This document shows, piece after piece, positions 1-12,499 of a DNA stretch of 64,000 bases. This DNA is from Perkinsus chesapeaki (lineage: Eukaryota > Perkinsozoa > Perkinsida > Perkinsidae). A program made the position numbers and the translations under genes. The notes beneath the pieces were generated by a model. It was not told the DNA's origin. It did no database searches and was given only the letters and a program-made list of their open reading frames with translations. The number at the start of each line of letters is the position of its first letter. The first letter of the stretch is position 1. The stretch lies in assembly GCA_013115145.1 (NCBI GenBank), contig JAAPAO010000012.1:478-64477 (forward strand). Reading direction: 5' to 3'.

Positions 1-104
1 GTGTCAACTGTGACCCTAGTAGTGATACTGGTGTCAACTGTGACCCTAGTAGTGATACTGGTGTCAACTGTGACCCTAGTAGTGATACTGGTGTCAACTG
101 TGAC
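1..104. repeat. Tandem 30-bp repeat at left edge
   Basis: Three perfect copies of a 30-bp unit beginning gtgtcaactgtgaccctagt, then a partial fourth that diverges after about 14 bases. The window starts exactly on a unit, so the array probably continues to the left. Nothing recognisable lies between it and the gene at 529, which leaves about 420 bp of apparently noncoding DNA. Confidence 0.95.
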
Positions 105-528
105 TTGTAATGGCTGCTAAACTTTAACAAAACACTTGAGTATGAATGAGAATCTACAGTAGATACTCCCGTTGATATAGGACTGACGATGACTATGACA
201 ATACCAGATACAGACGTAGAACATACCATCGAAGGGCGGACAGAGCCATTCTGGTCAGGTATAGGTACCATGCTGTCTGCCTGTTGTAATGCAATAAGCA
301 AGTTCCCAATATGTCTGCAGTTGCAATAAGTTCCCAATGGAACGAGCTCCGAAAATCACGTTGAAGCAGTCGGAATCTGCATCATATTCCTGAGCCCTCA
401 TATTGTTTATAGAGAATTATTATTGAAAATGCACATGAAAAAATCAGCTGAGTGGCTCACGCTGAGCCTGTACTTACTGAAGGCTGTGCTAGGGAGCGGA
501 CTGACAATGTCGCTGACGCAGGCACGGC

Positions 529-927
529 CTACTTGCAGCTCGAACTGCGATAGGAAGGGGGAGCAGGGAGGTTAGTTATGCCGGTACAAGCCTCTAGGGC
601 TTTGGTACATCCCTTTGAGTTGAGGCAATTTTGACACCCTTGATCGCTGGGCTTACCGAAAATTGCACACTTCCAAGCACAGGATCCGCCACATGAAGTC
701 GATTGCCCAAAGCATGCAGCACAACCAGGAGAAATACCGCAACCATTCTGAACGCACGTGGAAGTGCGAGAGCCTGAACCCCAGGTCTTGTAACTGCAGT
801 CGTAGACAAACTCGTTGAACTTGCCACTATTCTGGATAACATTGACATCACTTGGTGTACACTTGCCGTCGGCCAGGGCCATACCAAGAACGCCAATAAG
901 GAGAATTGAGAGAGGAGAGATGGACAT
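529..927 (-). CDS. Small secreted Cys-rich protein
   Basis: A 132-residue protein. The ATG at 927 was chosen because it is followed directly by a hydrophobic signal peptide (MSISPLSILLIGVLGMALA); the frame is open further upstream, but that part is not protein-like. The mature part has about 14 cysteines, including spaced C-x3-C-x2-C and C-x2-C pairs and the stretch FVYDCSYKTWGSGSRTSTC, suggesting a disulfide-rich secreted domain. I associate this Cys pattern with lineage-specific secreted proteins of Perkinsus, but no biochemical function can be given. It is a single exon with no visible membrane anchor. Role at the host interface would be a guess. Confidence 0.7.
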   Translation of the reverse strand: MSISPLSILLIGVLGMALADGKCTPSDVNVIQNSGKFNEFVYDCSYKTWGSGSRTSTCVQNGCGISPGCAACFGQSTSCGGSCAWKCAIFGKPSDQGCQNCLNSKGCTKALEACTGITNLPAPPSYRSSSCK

Positions 928-2056
928 TTGTGACAATATTTCCCTAATAACGAATACGGATGAAATCCTTCCCTCAACCCAGGTACTGCTCTTATAAGTA
1001 TGTTGCTCATTCTCGGTAATTGAGACGGTAATGCAAAGCCAAAATATGCGCGAGCCCAAAACTCTTTCGTGGCGCGGCGCAGCGCTCCGAGGGATCAGAC
1101 AACCTCTACCTGGTGCCACCAGGCTGGTGGTAGTCCATGGCAAATAGGGACTGCTGGGATCGATTCCTGCAACGAGCGTGGGGGGGGAATAGTTACTCAG
1201 CATTTGTTGCTGTCGACCGTCCCAAATTTCATTCTCTCGGAATATTCAGCAAAGTAGACAAGAGAGACAGCGAACGATATTGAAGTCTCGTGTGTGAATT
1301 AATCATGATAGGTCTGAGACCTAAAGTCTCAGGTTAATTAACCACACATCAGCCTGTACAGAGACAGATAAACTAACCATTGGCCGAGTGATAACCGTTC
1401 AACAAACGGTTATGGATTCGTCGGGTTCTCGAATTCTCTCGCCTTACCGATTGCGCCCTCTCCGTCCCAGGGGGGACATCTCCCACAATGCAATACCACT
1501 TTCCAGGAGAACGAGCAAGGGAAAGCATGCCTACTTGCAACTATCCTGGAACGGCCAAGTCCTTCTTGTACCCCGGTTTACGAGCCAGAATAGAGCACAG
1601 GGTAGGGGCTGTTGAGAATCGGGAGACAATAGAGAAATGCGCCCGCCTATTTACTCCGTCTTTGGTGCGGAAGCAGCAACGGCAGAAAATGAGACTATTG
1701 CGGGTTTCCACACCACAGGATGGTTTTGATAGCCATGCGCTGGCCACGGCTACTCGAGTTAACGCCTCCCGCCGCGGAAGTTCCGCGGACCACCAAGCCT
1801 GGGTCTACGGGGTAGAATCCAAGCTGTTCATCTGCAAGCTACTAGTATAATGGGCGAAAGAGCTTGACTGAAAGAAACGACCAGCGCAGGACTATGCTGA
1901 GAATGCTGATCATGATGCAAGCTCATATATCCCCGCGATGTCTCGGGATTCCTCAACGTAACCGATCGCGCTGACACTGCCGCAGTGTCAGTGACAGTCA
2001 CTGCGACTACAAAGCCAACCAGATACTGCGGTAGTGATCGGTGTGATTGGCTTTGT
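928..2056. other. Intergenic region with small inverted repeats
   Basis: No convincing coding frame on either strand. It holds three small hairpin-forming sequences: an imperfect nested inverted repeat at 1291-1348 (outer arms tgtgtgaattaa and ttaattaaccacaca, inner arms tgagac/gtctca), a 9-bp perfect stem with a 5-nt loop at 1391-1413, and a 10-bp perfect stem with a 1-nt loop at 1971-1991. Confidence 0.5.
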
Positions 2057-3263
2057 TTACTGTGACCGCTTAGAAGTAACTTGAGGTTCACGCTGCCCAC
2101 ATGTTTGCTCTACCAATGCTAGCCCAGCATCGCTGGGTACAGGGTAACTCAAAAACTAGGTGATGAAGGAGAAAATTTAGACTCATTTTCAAAGGCCGTT
2201 TCACGGAACCATTTGCTCTTTCAGCAATGATACATAGCTTCGAGCAAAGTTACTTACAAAAAGTTGAATGGTGGCTACTGGGACGTAATCATCCAAATGC
2301 TCGTCATCGAGTGTCATGAGCTCCATTCTTTCCGACACTTCTTGGAGTAGATCAAGAAAGCCTGAAGAATGTCATCATTAAGGTGCTCCTCAAGCGATGT
2401 GCTCACCCTGCTGGTCTCGGAAGTCTCCAACGTGATACTGCTGGAGGAATGTATGGAGATGGTATACAGCATCACGAGTCATGAATCTAACATGGACACA
2501 TAACCTACCGATTAGAAGCGATTTGAGCTGGAGTACTTGACGCCTGGATACGCCGAGAACGTCGTGGTTTTCTCTCCCTGTGAGACCAGATGGCAGAGCC
2601 AGTCCGAGAACCGGTTATACTCATTTGATGCGAATACCTCAAAACAAAGATAAAGTGGAGATCCTCTCGTGAGGTCGAGTACATCATGGTACATATCCAT
2701 AACGCAGTGCGCCTGGAGGTACTCCTTGAAGTCGTGGCTGCCGTACGTCCGAAACAAGTCATTGCAGTAACTGATCAGCGCGCGGGGGGACGTTCAACGG
2801 TTCAAGACTGGAGACGCACTCGGCGAATGATATAAGTTCTGTAGCATCAATAACACCATCACGCTTGGAATCCATCTTCCATAGTATCTGAGTCAAGCAC
2901 GAGTTCCCAACATGTAAAACTCCGTATGTCCACCGCCATATGGCCAAAGTTGATAGTCACGTCCTCTGGCGCCCGAAGATTGCGTATCTCATTGAGGTAA
3001 ATAAATTGCCTCTCAGACGCCTTTTTGTCGGTCGAGCAACCGTCATTGACATCCTGAGCACGTAGCTGTATAATGTCACAGTGGCGCAGCGGCTCACGTC
3101 GCCAGGGTCAGTGGTGAGTGTCACCGATGATAAGGGATTAGATTCTGCTTTAACTCGTTCGAATTCTCCCAAGATGTACCTAGCACTCATAAGCGCGCCT
3201 TGCCTCCACAAGGCCTCACTTGCCCACTGGAGTGTCGGCGACGCTACTGCCGTTGGCCCCCAT
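2057..3263 (-). CDS. EF-hand-containing protein, uncharacterised
   Basis: Minus-strand multi-exon gene built by joining coding-looking segments across short GT-AG introns, for example 46 nt ending just before ILWKMDSKRD. The clearest feature is one EF-hand loop, DSKRDGVIDATE, with Asp at positions 1, 5 and 9, Gly 6, Ile 8 and Glu 12; position 3 is Lys, so calcium binding may be weak. Downstream exons read YCNDLFRTYGSHDFKEY and then FLDLLQEVSERMEL. The ATG at 3263 gives an MGANGSS start that could be N-myristoylated; this start, the 3' end, and one frame change near 2790 are uncertain. It lies about 100 bp beyond the stop of the cotransporter gene on the same strand. No named family recognised. 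Confidence 0.5.
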
Positions 3264-3365
3264 TAACCTTTCGCTTACAATTGCACGTCTGTTGCTCATA
3301 TGACTTCAAACGCGACAACAAGATCAATGAAAGGGAACGTTCTCGATCATCATGGTATGTTCCAA

Positions 3366-6300
3366 CTATGAACTTTGGATCACTTCATCAGACACATTGC
3401 CCCTCACAAGCAAAACTTTTTCTAATCCATCACAGAATAGTTCCACCAGTTGCATGTACGCTAGAGATCCCTCATCTGAGAGTTCAATCTACAGCGACTC
3501 CGCTGCTCAGCGTCTCCAGCACCTTTGGGCACATCGAAGAGGTTGGTGATGATCATACCGGCCCCCGAGCTGTGGAGGACCATTTGACGGTTCACCACTT
3601 CGATCCGTGCAATGTTCTCCTGGCAAGCAGGTCTCGTGCCTGAAGACTGCAGTGCTATCAGTTGACGTGTTCGCCGTACTTTCCAGCCTGTCAGCGCTTA
3701 GTGTGTATGTGTGGTCAGCTTGTCTTTGCTTGTGTGAGTTAAGTGGAGCCTAGATGCTCCCACTAGCCTCGATTGCATTACCGAAAGATACCCACCTTCC
3801 CATTCGATCGTCGTAGAAGTGATCCTAAGGGCAAGAGTCACACAGTAGAGGCAAGACGGCAACATACCAACGAGTCTATCGATCAACGCTATTCAAGAGA
3901 ACTTACTCTGCATGTTTGCTATGGCTCCAGGAGCACCACCAGCCCGGGCCTGTACAAGAACAAAGGGACATTCCTGCGGCTGCTAAGCGCTGAAGTAGAC
4001 TGTACCTTATGCGAACGTCGCAGCACACTGGGAGATGCGCCAAATCCTGAGCCACGATTCAGCCAACTAGACTTAAACCGAAACCTACGGGTTCTCCCAG
4101 ACTTCGGAGATACCGCCTCAATGGCTTGGTCGGAAACCTGACTCAACGATTATCCTCCATCATTCAAAGCTTCCACCATGTTGACGGTGTGCCCGGTGGA
4201 TGGAAATATTTCCTCTGTGCCATCGCATTCCTCCTCATCGAGGTCAACGTCTCTCTCCGTTAAGTTTGATGGCTTCCTTATCGGACTATACTTTGGGGAC
4301 CCAGCCTAGAAATCACACAGTTGGATTCCTGACAGCGATGGCCCCCGACTGTGCGTGCCGCTCTAAATTCATTTGCAAGATCTTCAAACTCAAGCTCGAT
4401 ATCCTCCATCACTAGCCTGCTTCTTGGATGTCGACGCTGATGTCACAACCATGCGGGAGTGTCGCGACCTCCCGCAACCCGGAGCTGACGTGCCACTTAC
4501 CCCGAGTGAAGTTGATGATATATTGCTCAAGTCGGGAAGTGCCAATGACCGTCGAAGTGTGTCTCCCTAGAAGGAATGAGCCTCCTCGAGCTCTTATGCG
4601 CCGCTGAACCTTACGGCATGGGAAACTCTGACGCTAGCCTGTGACGCCCACTGTGCGCTCTCGAACTCGACCTGCTCCGAGAAGACCTCGTGAAGCCGGT
4701 TTGTCTTCCTACATTGATGACTTGAACCTCAGAGATGAAATCGTCGAGCCTGTGATGGGTAAGCCACTCTTGGATAGTTAACTTCACTGCGCCCAAATCA
4801 GCCTCGGCTTCTTGCTCAGTGAGGCTGTCTACTATATGAAATACTCTGGCCATAAAATAGTAGCATCATCTCTTCAAGCGTTGCCAACTTGCCTTATACT
4901 GCAGTCTCGCCAAATTGGGTGCTTCCGGAACAAATAGGCTAGCATAATTCCCCATCCTCCGTCGCCTATGTTCCACCACACATCAATGGTTGTCCCAGAA
5001 GCCTGCGAGGACCAAGGCGGAATCATTCTAATGTAGATGCCGACGGCTACCTGCTTTTCACATAGCGAGGAGCTTCCAAAGTTCTTGGCCAAGATGACTG
5101 TCTTCTGTAGGACGGCACAGTTGAGCATGAACTGCATAAATGTGTACCTGTAGAACATTCGGGCCTCTTCCTGTGAAGGCTCCGAACTAATCTAGGGGGT
5201 GACACGGGTGGAGTATGATTCAAGAGACCTCGTTGGAGATTCGCTCACGTCTGAATGTGATAGTACGGCGTTAAACGGGTTGAGATGTGAACTGATTCCA
5301 CCCGGTATGGCCCTTGGAGGGCGGGGTCTACCGAGTCTGCTTATCAACTAGCCATAGCAAAGGCCAGCTTGCCATCACCGCATTAGGTTCGAAGGCTCCA
5401 AGGCCAGATGTCTGCAGGAGACACTGCAACCCGACGGAGCGACACCCTGGGCTGCAATGGAGGACCTGCGATTTAATGCCGGCAAGGGGGAATAAGAAGA
5501 GATGATCAGCTACTTGAGCAAAGCCATGTATACCTATCTCGTTGAGACCTTGCTGGACTATACTGCTCCAATCGGGCCTGAGAAGGCCGAAGTCGTACTC
5601 CTACTGGAGTTCGAGATCTCACGGTATTGTGTGGTCGTCCTTGATAATAGGCCCGGTCGACGGGGAGAGCTGAGATGACTCCACAATGGCACCAACGATG
5701 AACATGCCACGACCGTACTTGAGCTGATACGGAACAAAGTCCAAGTCGAATGATTGCTCACAAGCATACCTGGTTGGCAAGGTGTACCAACTGAATGTGG
5801 TGCAGCTCTATGGCAGCTCCCTCCTGTCCGGCATCAGTGTGATCTACCGTAACACCAGTAAGGACTAGGAGCTGAGACCAAGTGCCAGGAGAAAGGTCAG
5901 CTGCACTTGGCGCACTTGCGGCCTCCAGGCCCTGCTGTTCGATGTGTCACTATTCATCCATCTGAGCGTATTGCGGGCTATTCTATACCGGAGCCCTTGG
6001 AGCACGTCCCCGCCGCTGGTGTTCTGGGCATTATGGGAGGCGAGCCTGAAGTTAGGGTAGACGGCGGCCTGGGCTGAGGGCAGCTTACATGAACACGCAG
6101 CCGGCGAAGGCAAACGCGATCACGGCAGCTAGCCACGAGATTGCTATCATCAAAACGATGCATTGAACCTGTGGGATGATGAGATGATGCTAAGAGCCAA
6201 TGGTCGTGGCGGAGCCAATTGACGGTGCAACTTGAAAACTATGTAGTAGGGCGCTTCTAGCTCATACACTGGTATGGAGATACATTCGCTCAAGTGCTGC

Positions 6301-8618
6301 CACAGGGGAAAGAATGCCTACAGCGCCAACCAGGGAAATCGTCCAGTGATAATATCGAAATGTTGGCCTCCAATCCGGATCACCAAGCAGGTGCAACAGG
6401 CAGCAACCTGAGGAGGTACGGTAGACCGATTATCAAGTGAAAGCTGACTTATATTGACACAGAGATAACACATCAGAAAGCACATTGTGAGGATGGGAGC
6501 TATGGCGTTGATCTCGCCGATAAGGATCGCGCACGTGCCTGGACAGGAGATAGTCAGAAGTGAATTCAAGGGCCCTACAAATGAAGGTAGCTAAGAGGAG
6601 AGATGGGTATGGTTCTTTGCCATCTCGCTGGCGGAAGGCATTCAGTACGGGAGCGAGCATCCCTGAACTTTGACACTAGCGGACTCTGTCAATCAGGGGA
6701 TCACCGTCTGTGGCTATTGCAGTGAGAAGGCGAGTCGCAGAAGTTAATGACTGGAGGGCGGCGCCTAGGGAGCCTGAAGGGAAGCTGGCTGCAACGAAAC
6801 TAAGTAGCTTGCTCACTGGCCAGCACGCCGTACACAACGACCTCCCGGACCGGCCAAGCGCTAGTGCCTGCTGGGCATGAAAATGCGCAACGGAACTCCC
6901 GTTACTTGCGAAGAAGCGATCGTGCAGGAGGAGACTTCGACTGGCTGATGAGCCAAAGAGAAAGCAGAATGCGAGGTAAATTATGGAAGTGCCTGCGAAG
7001 GCAGAGGCTCTCTGGGGAGATATGGCGCCATACAAGCCGCTGAATACTGATCTGGGCGAAAAGGGTTCCGACTGGTATGGACTTCTTGGGATCTTTTAAC
7101 TCACTGCTCCGATTACTTCCCGCCATGATACCAGTGCCTGCCGAATGCTAAGTAAGCGAACAATAAATAGCTGGTTGAAGTACATGCCGGAAACCAAAGG
7201 GCAACAATGGCAAAGAAGTTCCAAGAGTTGCCGCTGTCCAGAGGGAAAGCAGTTTGAAAGGCCTCGTAGTCGGGCGAAACGTTGTCATTGTAGTGTCTAA
7301 ACAGGCAATGCCAATGCTAAGTAGGCAAGCTTAACTACTTGCTTGATACACCAGTGAAGCCTTCCTCGATTACCCAGGTGTGGTTGAGAACAGTACCTTA
7401 GAAGAATGAGTGTCGTGAGTAGAACCAACTCATAGGACCACAAAGGATATAAATTGGTAATACAACCAGGAGCTATCGCTGAGGCTAGAGAAAGTATGAA
7501 CGACACAAGAAGCAGTGAAGTGGTGGATTGGGGCCGACCTTGCAACTCGGGAGTGACCGCGGCAGCATTTTCGGGGTCTTCCAAATACGCTAAGTTGATC
7601 TCGCTGGTCAGACCAGTGGGGCCAATGAAGCATCCGAGGGCCATGCCTTTGAGAACAATAAATTAAGTAGGCGGTGGTCATCGAGACGTTACAGAGGATA
7701 ACAAAGATGACAATGGCCAGGAAAAATGTGGCGGCTCTGAGGAGGACAGTGATGACCGGATGGAGGCCTGCTCACTTGGAGACGTATTTCAGACCGCCGC
7801 CGACCACCATGGTTGATGCTGCCAGGACGATGAGGCCCACAATTCTAACATTGGAGACAGAACCTAAAGAAGTGGTACACAGACGGAACAGCTCCATACG
7901 ATAACTCACCAACATCGGCTGGCTGAGCTCGGGGTGCTGCCGTCTCGAAGGCCTCCACGGTACCTAGAGCGGGATGCTGACTGCTGTCCAGCTGTCGGTG
8001 GTCTACCGATAATATACATAGCGGCACCGATGCCATTAGCCAGAAAGAAATTGAGACCGACTGCAGAGCCAATTGCCGGGCCGAGAGACCGACTGAAAAG
8101 AAGTGCAGGCGCAGCCTTAGATTTGAGTGGCTGACGAAATCAGATAGTAGCTGCCGCCGGCCTTGACTTTGCCGTTGGTGGCCACTGCTGACAGCGAGAG
8201 ACTTGTGATGAACGTACCTGCGATTGGAAAGTTCCTAAGATGGGATAAGGGTAAATCTGACAGATGCAGCCTAAGAGGACGGCGCCAAAGCTCTGCCATA
8301 TGCCGGCCAATCCGACCAGCCAGGGTAGTCGCAAGAAGAGGAGCACCCCGAGAATGTTGGCCATGCATGGGAGGACCTGCTTGCTTCATACCGCTGTTGG
8401 TCCAAAGTAGCAGATCAATGGCGCCCACCACTCCTTGAATAGTTCCCTGCTTTGTCACTTGGCACTTTTCATCTGTGATGTCCTGAAGTAAGCCGTAGTG
8501 TGAATTGGTAACAATTGAGTCTCACTGGCGAAGGGTTCTCAGGTTGCTGGTTGAAGACCACAAAGCCCTTATCCTTCGTTTCCATCGGCCGTGGGTCCGT
8601 GCTAGTTGGAGGCTCCAT
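3366..8618 (-). CDS. SLC12-type cation-chloride cotransporter (KCC-like)
   Basis: Electroneutral cation-chloride symporter of the plasma membrane (or an internal membrane), expected to move K+ or Na+ with Cl- in volume and ion control. The ATG at 8618 begins [15 protein letters not shown]. Landmarks in order: TM1 region [17 protein letters not shown], the family signature [22 protein letters not shown] segment [18 protein letters not shown], then the C-terminal cytosolic domain with [47 protein letters not shown] and the terminal [20 protein letters not shown]. The C-terminal motifs fit KCC better than NKCC. There are many introns; those checked (52 nt after GTIQGV, 45 nt after KDDHTIP, 47 nt after LFDVPK, 43 nt near the N terminus) all restore frame, so the gene looks intact. 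Exons between about 3640 and 4600 encode a variable acidic or Ser-rich stretch and are the least certain. Confidence 0.9.
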
Positions 8619-8992
8619 GGGTGCAATAAAGGCTAAGATACATTCCGCACAGGAGAGGTCAGTGTGCACGATAGGATATAGGCGGCTGCTGCTGGCTGGA
8701 ACCGTAGCCATGCAAATGGCCAACAGCTTTGAATCGTTCACTACTTCACTGCTAGACCAACCTATCATTCAGGTCGAGTAAAGGTAAAGTAGAATGCGCG
8801 GCGGCATGCCATGTCACTGTATCTAGCGGGCCTACTACTGTATGGCCGTTGGAGTGCATCCACACCAACTAACTACGACAGGGTATCAGTTCCTTCCATT
8901 GACAAACTCAATAGTAAAGCCAACTGTTTGTGTATCTTGCATTGCTGCCGTCGTCTCTACAGTGAGCGGCTTTAAATGTTATACTTCGACCT

Positions 8993-10158
8993 CTACGTTG
9001 ATGACCTAGCAGCATTCATCTTAGCTTGTTGCTCTTGCATCTCCTCCACCGCCTTCGCAGCCAGCTGGACAGCCTTGGCCATGGCGCTCTCTGTCAGCTC
9101 CGATTCTGCACCGCAGTCGCCAAAGGTGGTACCAAAATCCAAAGTCGGTCTGACAAACGTAACGGCTTGCTCCAAGCTGCCTTGCCTTACTGCTCATATG
9201 TGGGAAAATAGTCCGGAAATTCGCGCAATTTTCCCCAGAGAGTCCTATCGCCCTCCATATGGTTATACCCACTACGGAGGCGCCACGCCTTAATTGCGTA
9301 CAGAAGCCTTACTCGCCCCCATCAGGTATGCCTATTCGACGCCGCCGAGCAATCTGCGCCTTCAAATTCACCACCTCTGCGTGGACCAGTAGAATCTACC
9401 GCACAATACCAAGCCTTGGAGCTCTCATAGCGCTGGCACCTTCTCCGAAAGGAGCTCACAATCCAATCTCACTAACTCCTTTTGAAGGCCTGTCAGCGTG
9501 GCCTCGACGCCATCGCCTGGCGTGTTGATAATCGGCCTGAGCCGGAGATCTCCCAGGCATCCGCTACCGCCCCGCCCTACCCTCTGGGCGGCGTTCCTGG
9601 GGGCTGGGTGTCCCGGAAATTAGGATGCACCAATGCTGTCGGTGACAAACTGTAAGTGCCATTAGGACCTACTCGATAGTAAAAGCATCCAAGCCAAGCG
9701 ACCCCTCCTACCCTGGACGGTGTTGTCGTGGTCTTGCCACGGCAGAAACTCCGAGTACCGCGGCCAGTGCTTCTGCGACCACAGAACATATTCGTTCGCC
9801 AGCTTCATCAGCGGCGGAGGGACCTTCTGGCGTATAAAGCCGACCTCTTGGTGCTCGTCGAGCAGCTTCCTGGCCTTCGAAATCATCTGGTCAAGTTTCT
9901 TCCGTATCTGGGCGGCAGTCTTGGGCACCGCCTTCGGGTTCAGGCCCGACATAGCCGCAGCTATGTTCTGGTAGAGCTGGTCTCGCAGAGCTGGAGAACA
10001 AGTTAATCACGTCCACTTGCGCCGATCTTACCGACGCTGCCCTCCTCCCGTGACCGCATAATCTCCCTATTCTCGATGGCCATGTCCACCAGCAGCCGCG
10101 TCTCTGCATCGGAGAAGTGCTGCCGTGTTGGGCGAACCAGCGGGTTCACAGCCGACAT
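8993..10158 (-). CDS. Myb/SANT-like DNA-binding protein with coiled coil
   Basis: Probable nuclear DNA-binding protein. The ATG at 10158 starts MSAVNPLVRPTRQHFSDAET; the first exon and the next (joined across a 41-nt intron at 9991-10031) form a Myb/SANT-like tri-helical module: FSDAETRLLVDMAIENREIM, then LRDQLYQNIAAAMSGL, then QIRKKLDQMISKARKLLDEH. The middle part (LWSQKHWPRYSEF) is unassigned. The C-terminal half has coiled-coil character (LTGLQKELVRLDCELLSEK, then AKAVEEMQEQQAKMNAARSS). Six exons with introns of about 41-45 nt join in frame from start to stop. Family assignment rests on the helix pattern and the characteristic A-x-Q-x-R-K-K third helix; target sites are unknown. Confidence 0.75.
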
Positions 10159-10419
10159 GCCTCTCGATCCTGCTGAGTCCACCTACTCAAATGACAGCTT
10201 CAATCGATCTCAGCTCCAATGGCCTACTCCGGTCATGGCACCAACGTTCATGGGCACCACTGAGGCCTCATCGACGTAGACAACTCCGTCCATCGGAGGT
10301 ATCAGACCGGACGGGGCCGACGACATAAATTGGCATCACTAAAGCGGCTTCGGTAACATCGACTTCAACAAAATCCATCATGGTAAGAAACAGTGATGCA
10401 AGTACACAGTAGGACAATA

Positions 10420-12255
10420 TCAATCGGTTTTTGGTGGCTCCAACGGAGGGGCCGCCGTCGGGCCATGGGCGTAGCATTTCCGGGAGTACCTAAGAACTGC
10501 TGTCATCTTCACCGTAGCTTTGCTTACTCTTTGTGCCAAGGTTTGAGCATCGCCGGGTGACTGCATAACAGCTCTGAGTGTATTCGGACGTCCACAACAC
10601 CCTGCTCGCCGACGGCAGCATCTGTAATGACATTCCCACCGACAACTACACACGGTCTGCCAGGCGACCTGACGGGAATCTTTCAGCTCGGAGGGCATCA
10701 ACTGACATCTACTTATACACATATCCACTATGGATGAGACGGCCCTTCCATCCGGTAACACCATCATCTCGAATGGTGTCCACTTTCAACATACCACCGC
10801 CCATAACCTCCCTCACTATCGCCGGTCGGGCTGCCTCTGCCGGTCGATTCAGCGTCACCTACAGGATGCCCTGCTACATCTTCATTAAGCCTGCTAGCTT
10901 ACCCCATCGCCAGGACTGCAGGTCGAAGTGGCCTTCACGTCTGAGTTCCTCAGAGCCTCATCACACACGAAGGCAATACGACTATGGACCTTCTCATCGG
11001 CAGGGCCCGGCTTGGTCAGAGTGATCTGCCTAAGATCGCTGGTGGTGGTTTCATCGGCGGTGGGACTGTTGTAGTCCATAAGGAAGTCAGCCTCGTGCCT
11101 GAGACCCAGTACACCTCCGCGAGATGCTTCCAGCGTGAGGCTCCTACCCCACTAGCGCTGTCGGTATGAGCGGCAAGTCCGCATCGGGCACACCGTCCAT
11201 CCACCGGACCATGGCACCCTCCTTAGAGTTGATCACAATGCTCCCCGACGCTCCTGCCGCCTCCGCGTTCATGGTCTTGTTCTGGAAGAAGCATCCTCCT
11301 CGACGCGCCACTGCCATCCACGGAATGCCCTACGACCAACACTGCGCCGCCCTACAAGCCGGAGCTGCCCTACCCTTCGCTGGGCAAGCTTGGCAGCTGC
11401 AGGGGCCTCGAAAGCATCGCAACCGTTGCGGGAGTCAGCAGGCACCGCTATGGGCACCGCAGTGAGGTTAAAAAACCGAGGGGGGTTGAAAATGCCCCCC
11501 GCTGCCTTGATGGGGTGTCTTCGGCCCGGAATCTCCAAGAACAGGTCCAGCTGGATCGTGGACAGCGACTCCCCTGTGCCCTCGACGACGACCTCTCGCT
11601 TGTCGTGATCGTACTGTATGCTCTCTACGGACTGCATCAGGTCGATGGACCATGCCTTATCCGGGGTTAAACCTTGCACCAGCCTCAGGTTGAACGGATG
11701 GCAGTACTCCCACACTCTCTCTCCAGAGGCGTAATGGAGGCACGTTCCAGCCAAAGGAGCCAGCAGTGTCGTCAATGCCTGGTCCGGTGGGCCTAGATAG
11801 GTCGAAGGGCAGCAGGCCACCGACTCAGTCGTCACCACAGTCGCTCCTGGCCGCAGACCAACGTCGGCGAATTTGAAGTACTTTCGAGACATGCCGTCCC
11901 CGGAACATTCGAATCCCAGATCGGCGAGCTCACTGTATGTAAGGGCGCGCTTCCTGCTCGTGCCATCTTCATCCTCCTCCAAAATCTCATACCGATTTCT
12001 CCCCGGACTTGTGCGCAAAATTGTCGCCACAGTACCATCGTCAAGCTTTTCCTTCCGACCAGGAACGCATAGAGAGCCGAAATCGAAGTCCTCCTTGCCG
12101 ATAGCTTTGAGATCTCGATCGCACTGGCAATACTCTTTGACGTTCATCCCAGGAGTGTCGTACTCCCTATAGACACTACCGTTCTTGTATAGAACAGGCT
12201 TGCCGACTGGTTCGGCTCGAAGGAAGTCTACCGTTACGGATTTACCGGGGCAAAA
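10420..12255 (-). CDS. MRH-domain (OS-9/PRKCSH-like) lectin, 5' end unresolved
   Basis: Likely ER or secretory-pathway protein that reads N-glycans. The region CLHYASGERVWEYCHPFN matches the core of the mannose-6-phosphate-receptor homology (MRH) fold, as in glucosidase II beta and OS-9, followed by later MRH-type strands HSRIAFVCDE and VDVRIHSELLCSHPAM. The N-terminal part carries a basic/acidic segment (RYEILEEDEDGTSRKRALTY) and Cys residues. Exons join across introns of about 38-46 nt, including one in which GTGACGCTG follows an acceptor at about 10847. The last exon ends PTAAPPLEPPKTD at 10420. The 5' end is open: a splice acceptor sits at 12256-12258 and I could not identify the upstream exon or signal peptide. 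OS-9-like versus glucosidase-II-beta-like cannot be decided by eye. Confidence 0.65.
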
Positions 12256-12499
12256 CTGAAAGGCAATAGGTCAGACAGTGCTAATGTGCTTGTTTTATAA
12301 TAGGTCATGATGCCCACATTACTAATATATGCATAAGCCTATTATTTGCCATGATAGAGAGCAAGCCTACTCCGGTTTGAATGCTCCCAAGCAACTCTAT
12401 ACGGGAATTTGCCGAGGGCACAGAACCAAGTGAACTTTCCCAGGATCGCAGGAAGTTCATCCGGCCCATATTTACTACCTCCCCCCCGCCCTTCATCCC

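Noticed and set aside
1378-1445. Possible tRNA-Ser/Leu (tggccgagtg ... gggttctcgaattc)
   Set aside because: The A-box-like start and the TTC-like end do not combine into a cloverleaf; the central 9-bp hairpin is out of place and there is no acceptor stem.
8117-8458. Apparent frameshift in the cotransporter after GTIQGV
   Set aside because: A 52-nt GT-AG intron placed here joins GTIQGV to [11 protein letters not shown] exactly as in the family, so there is no damage.
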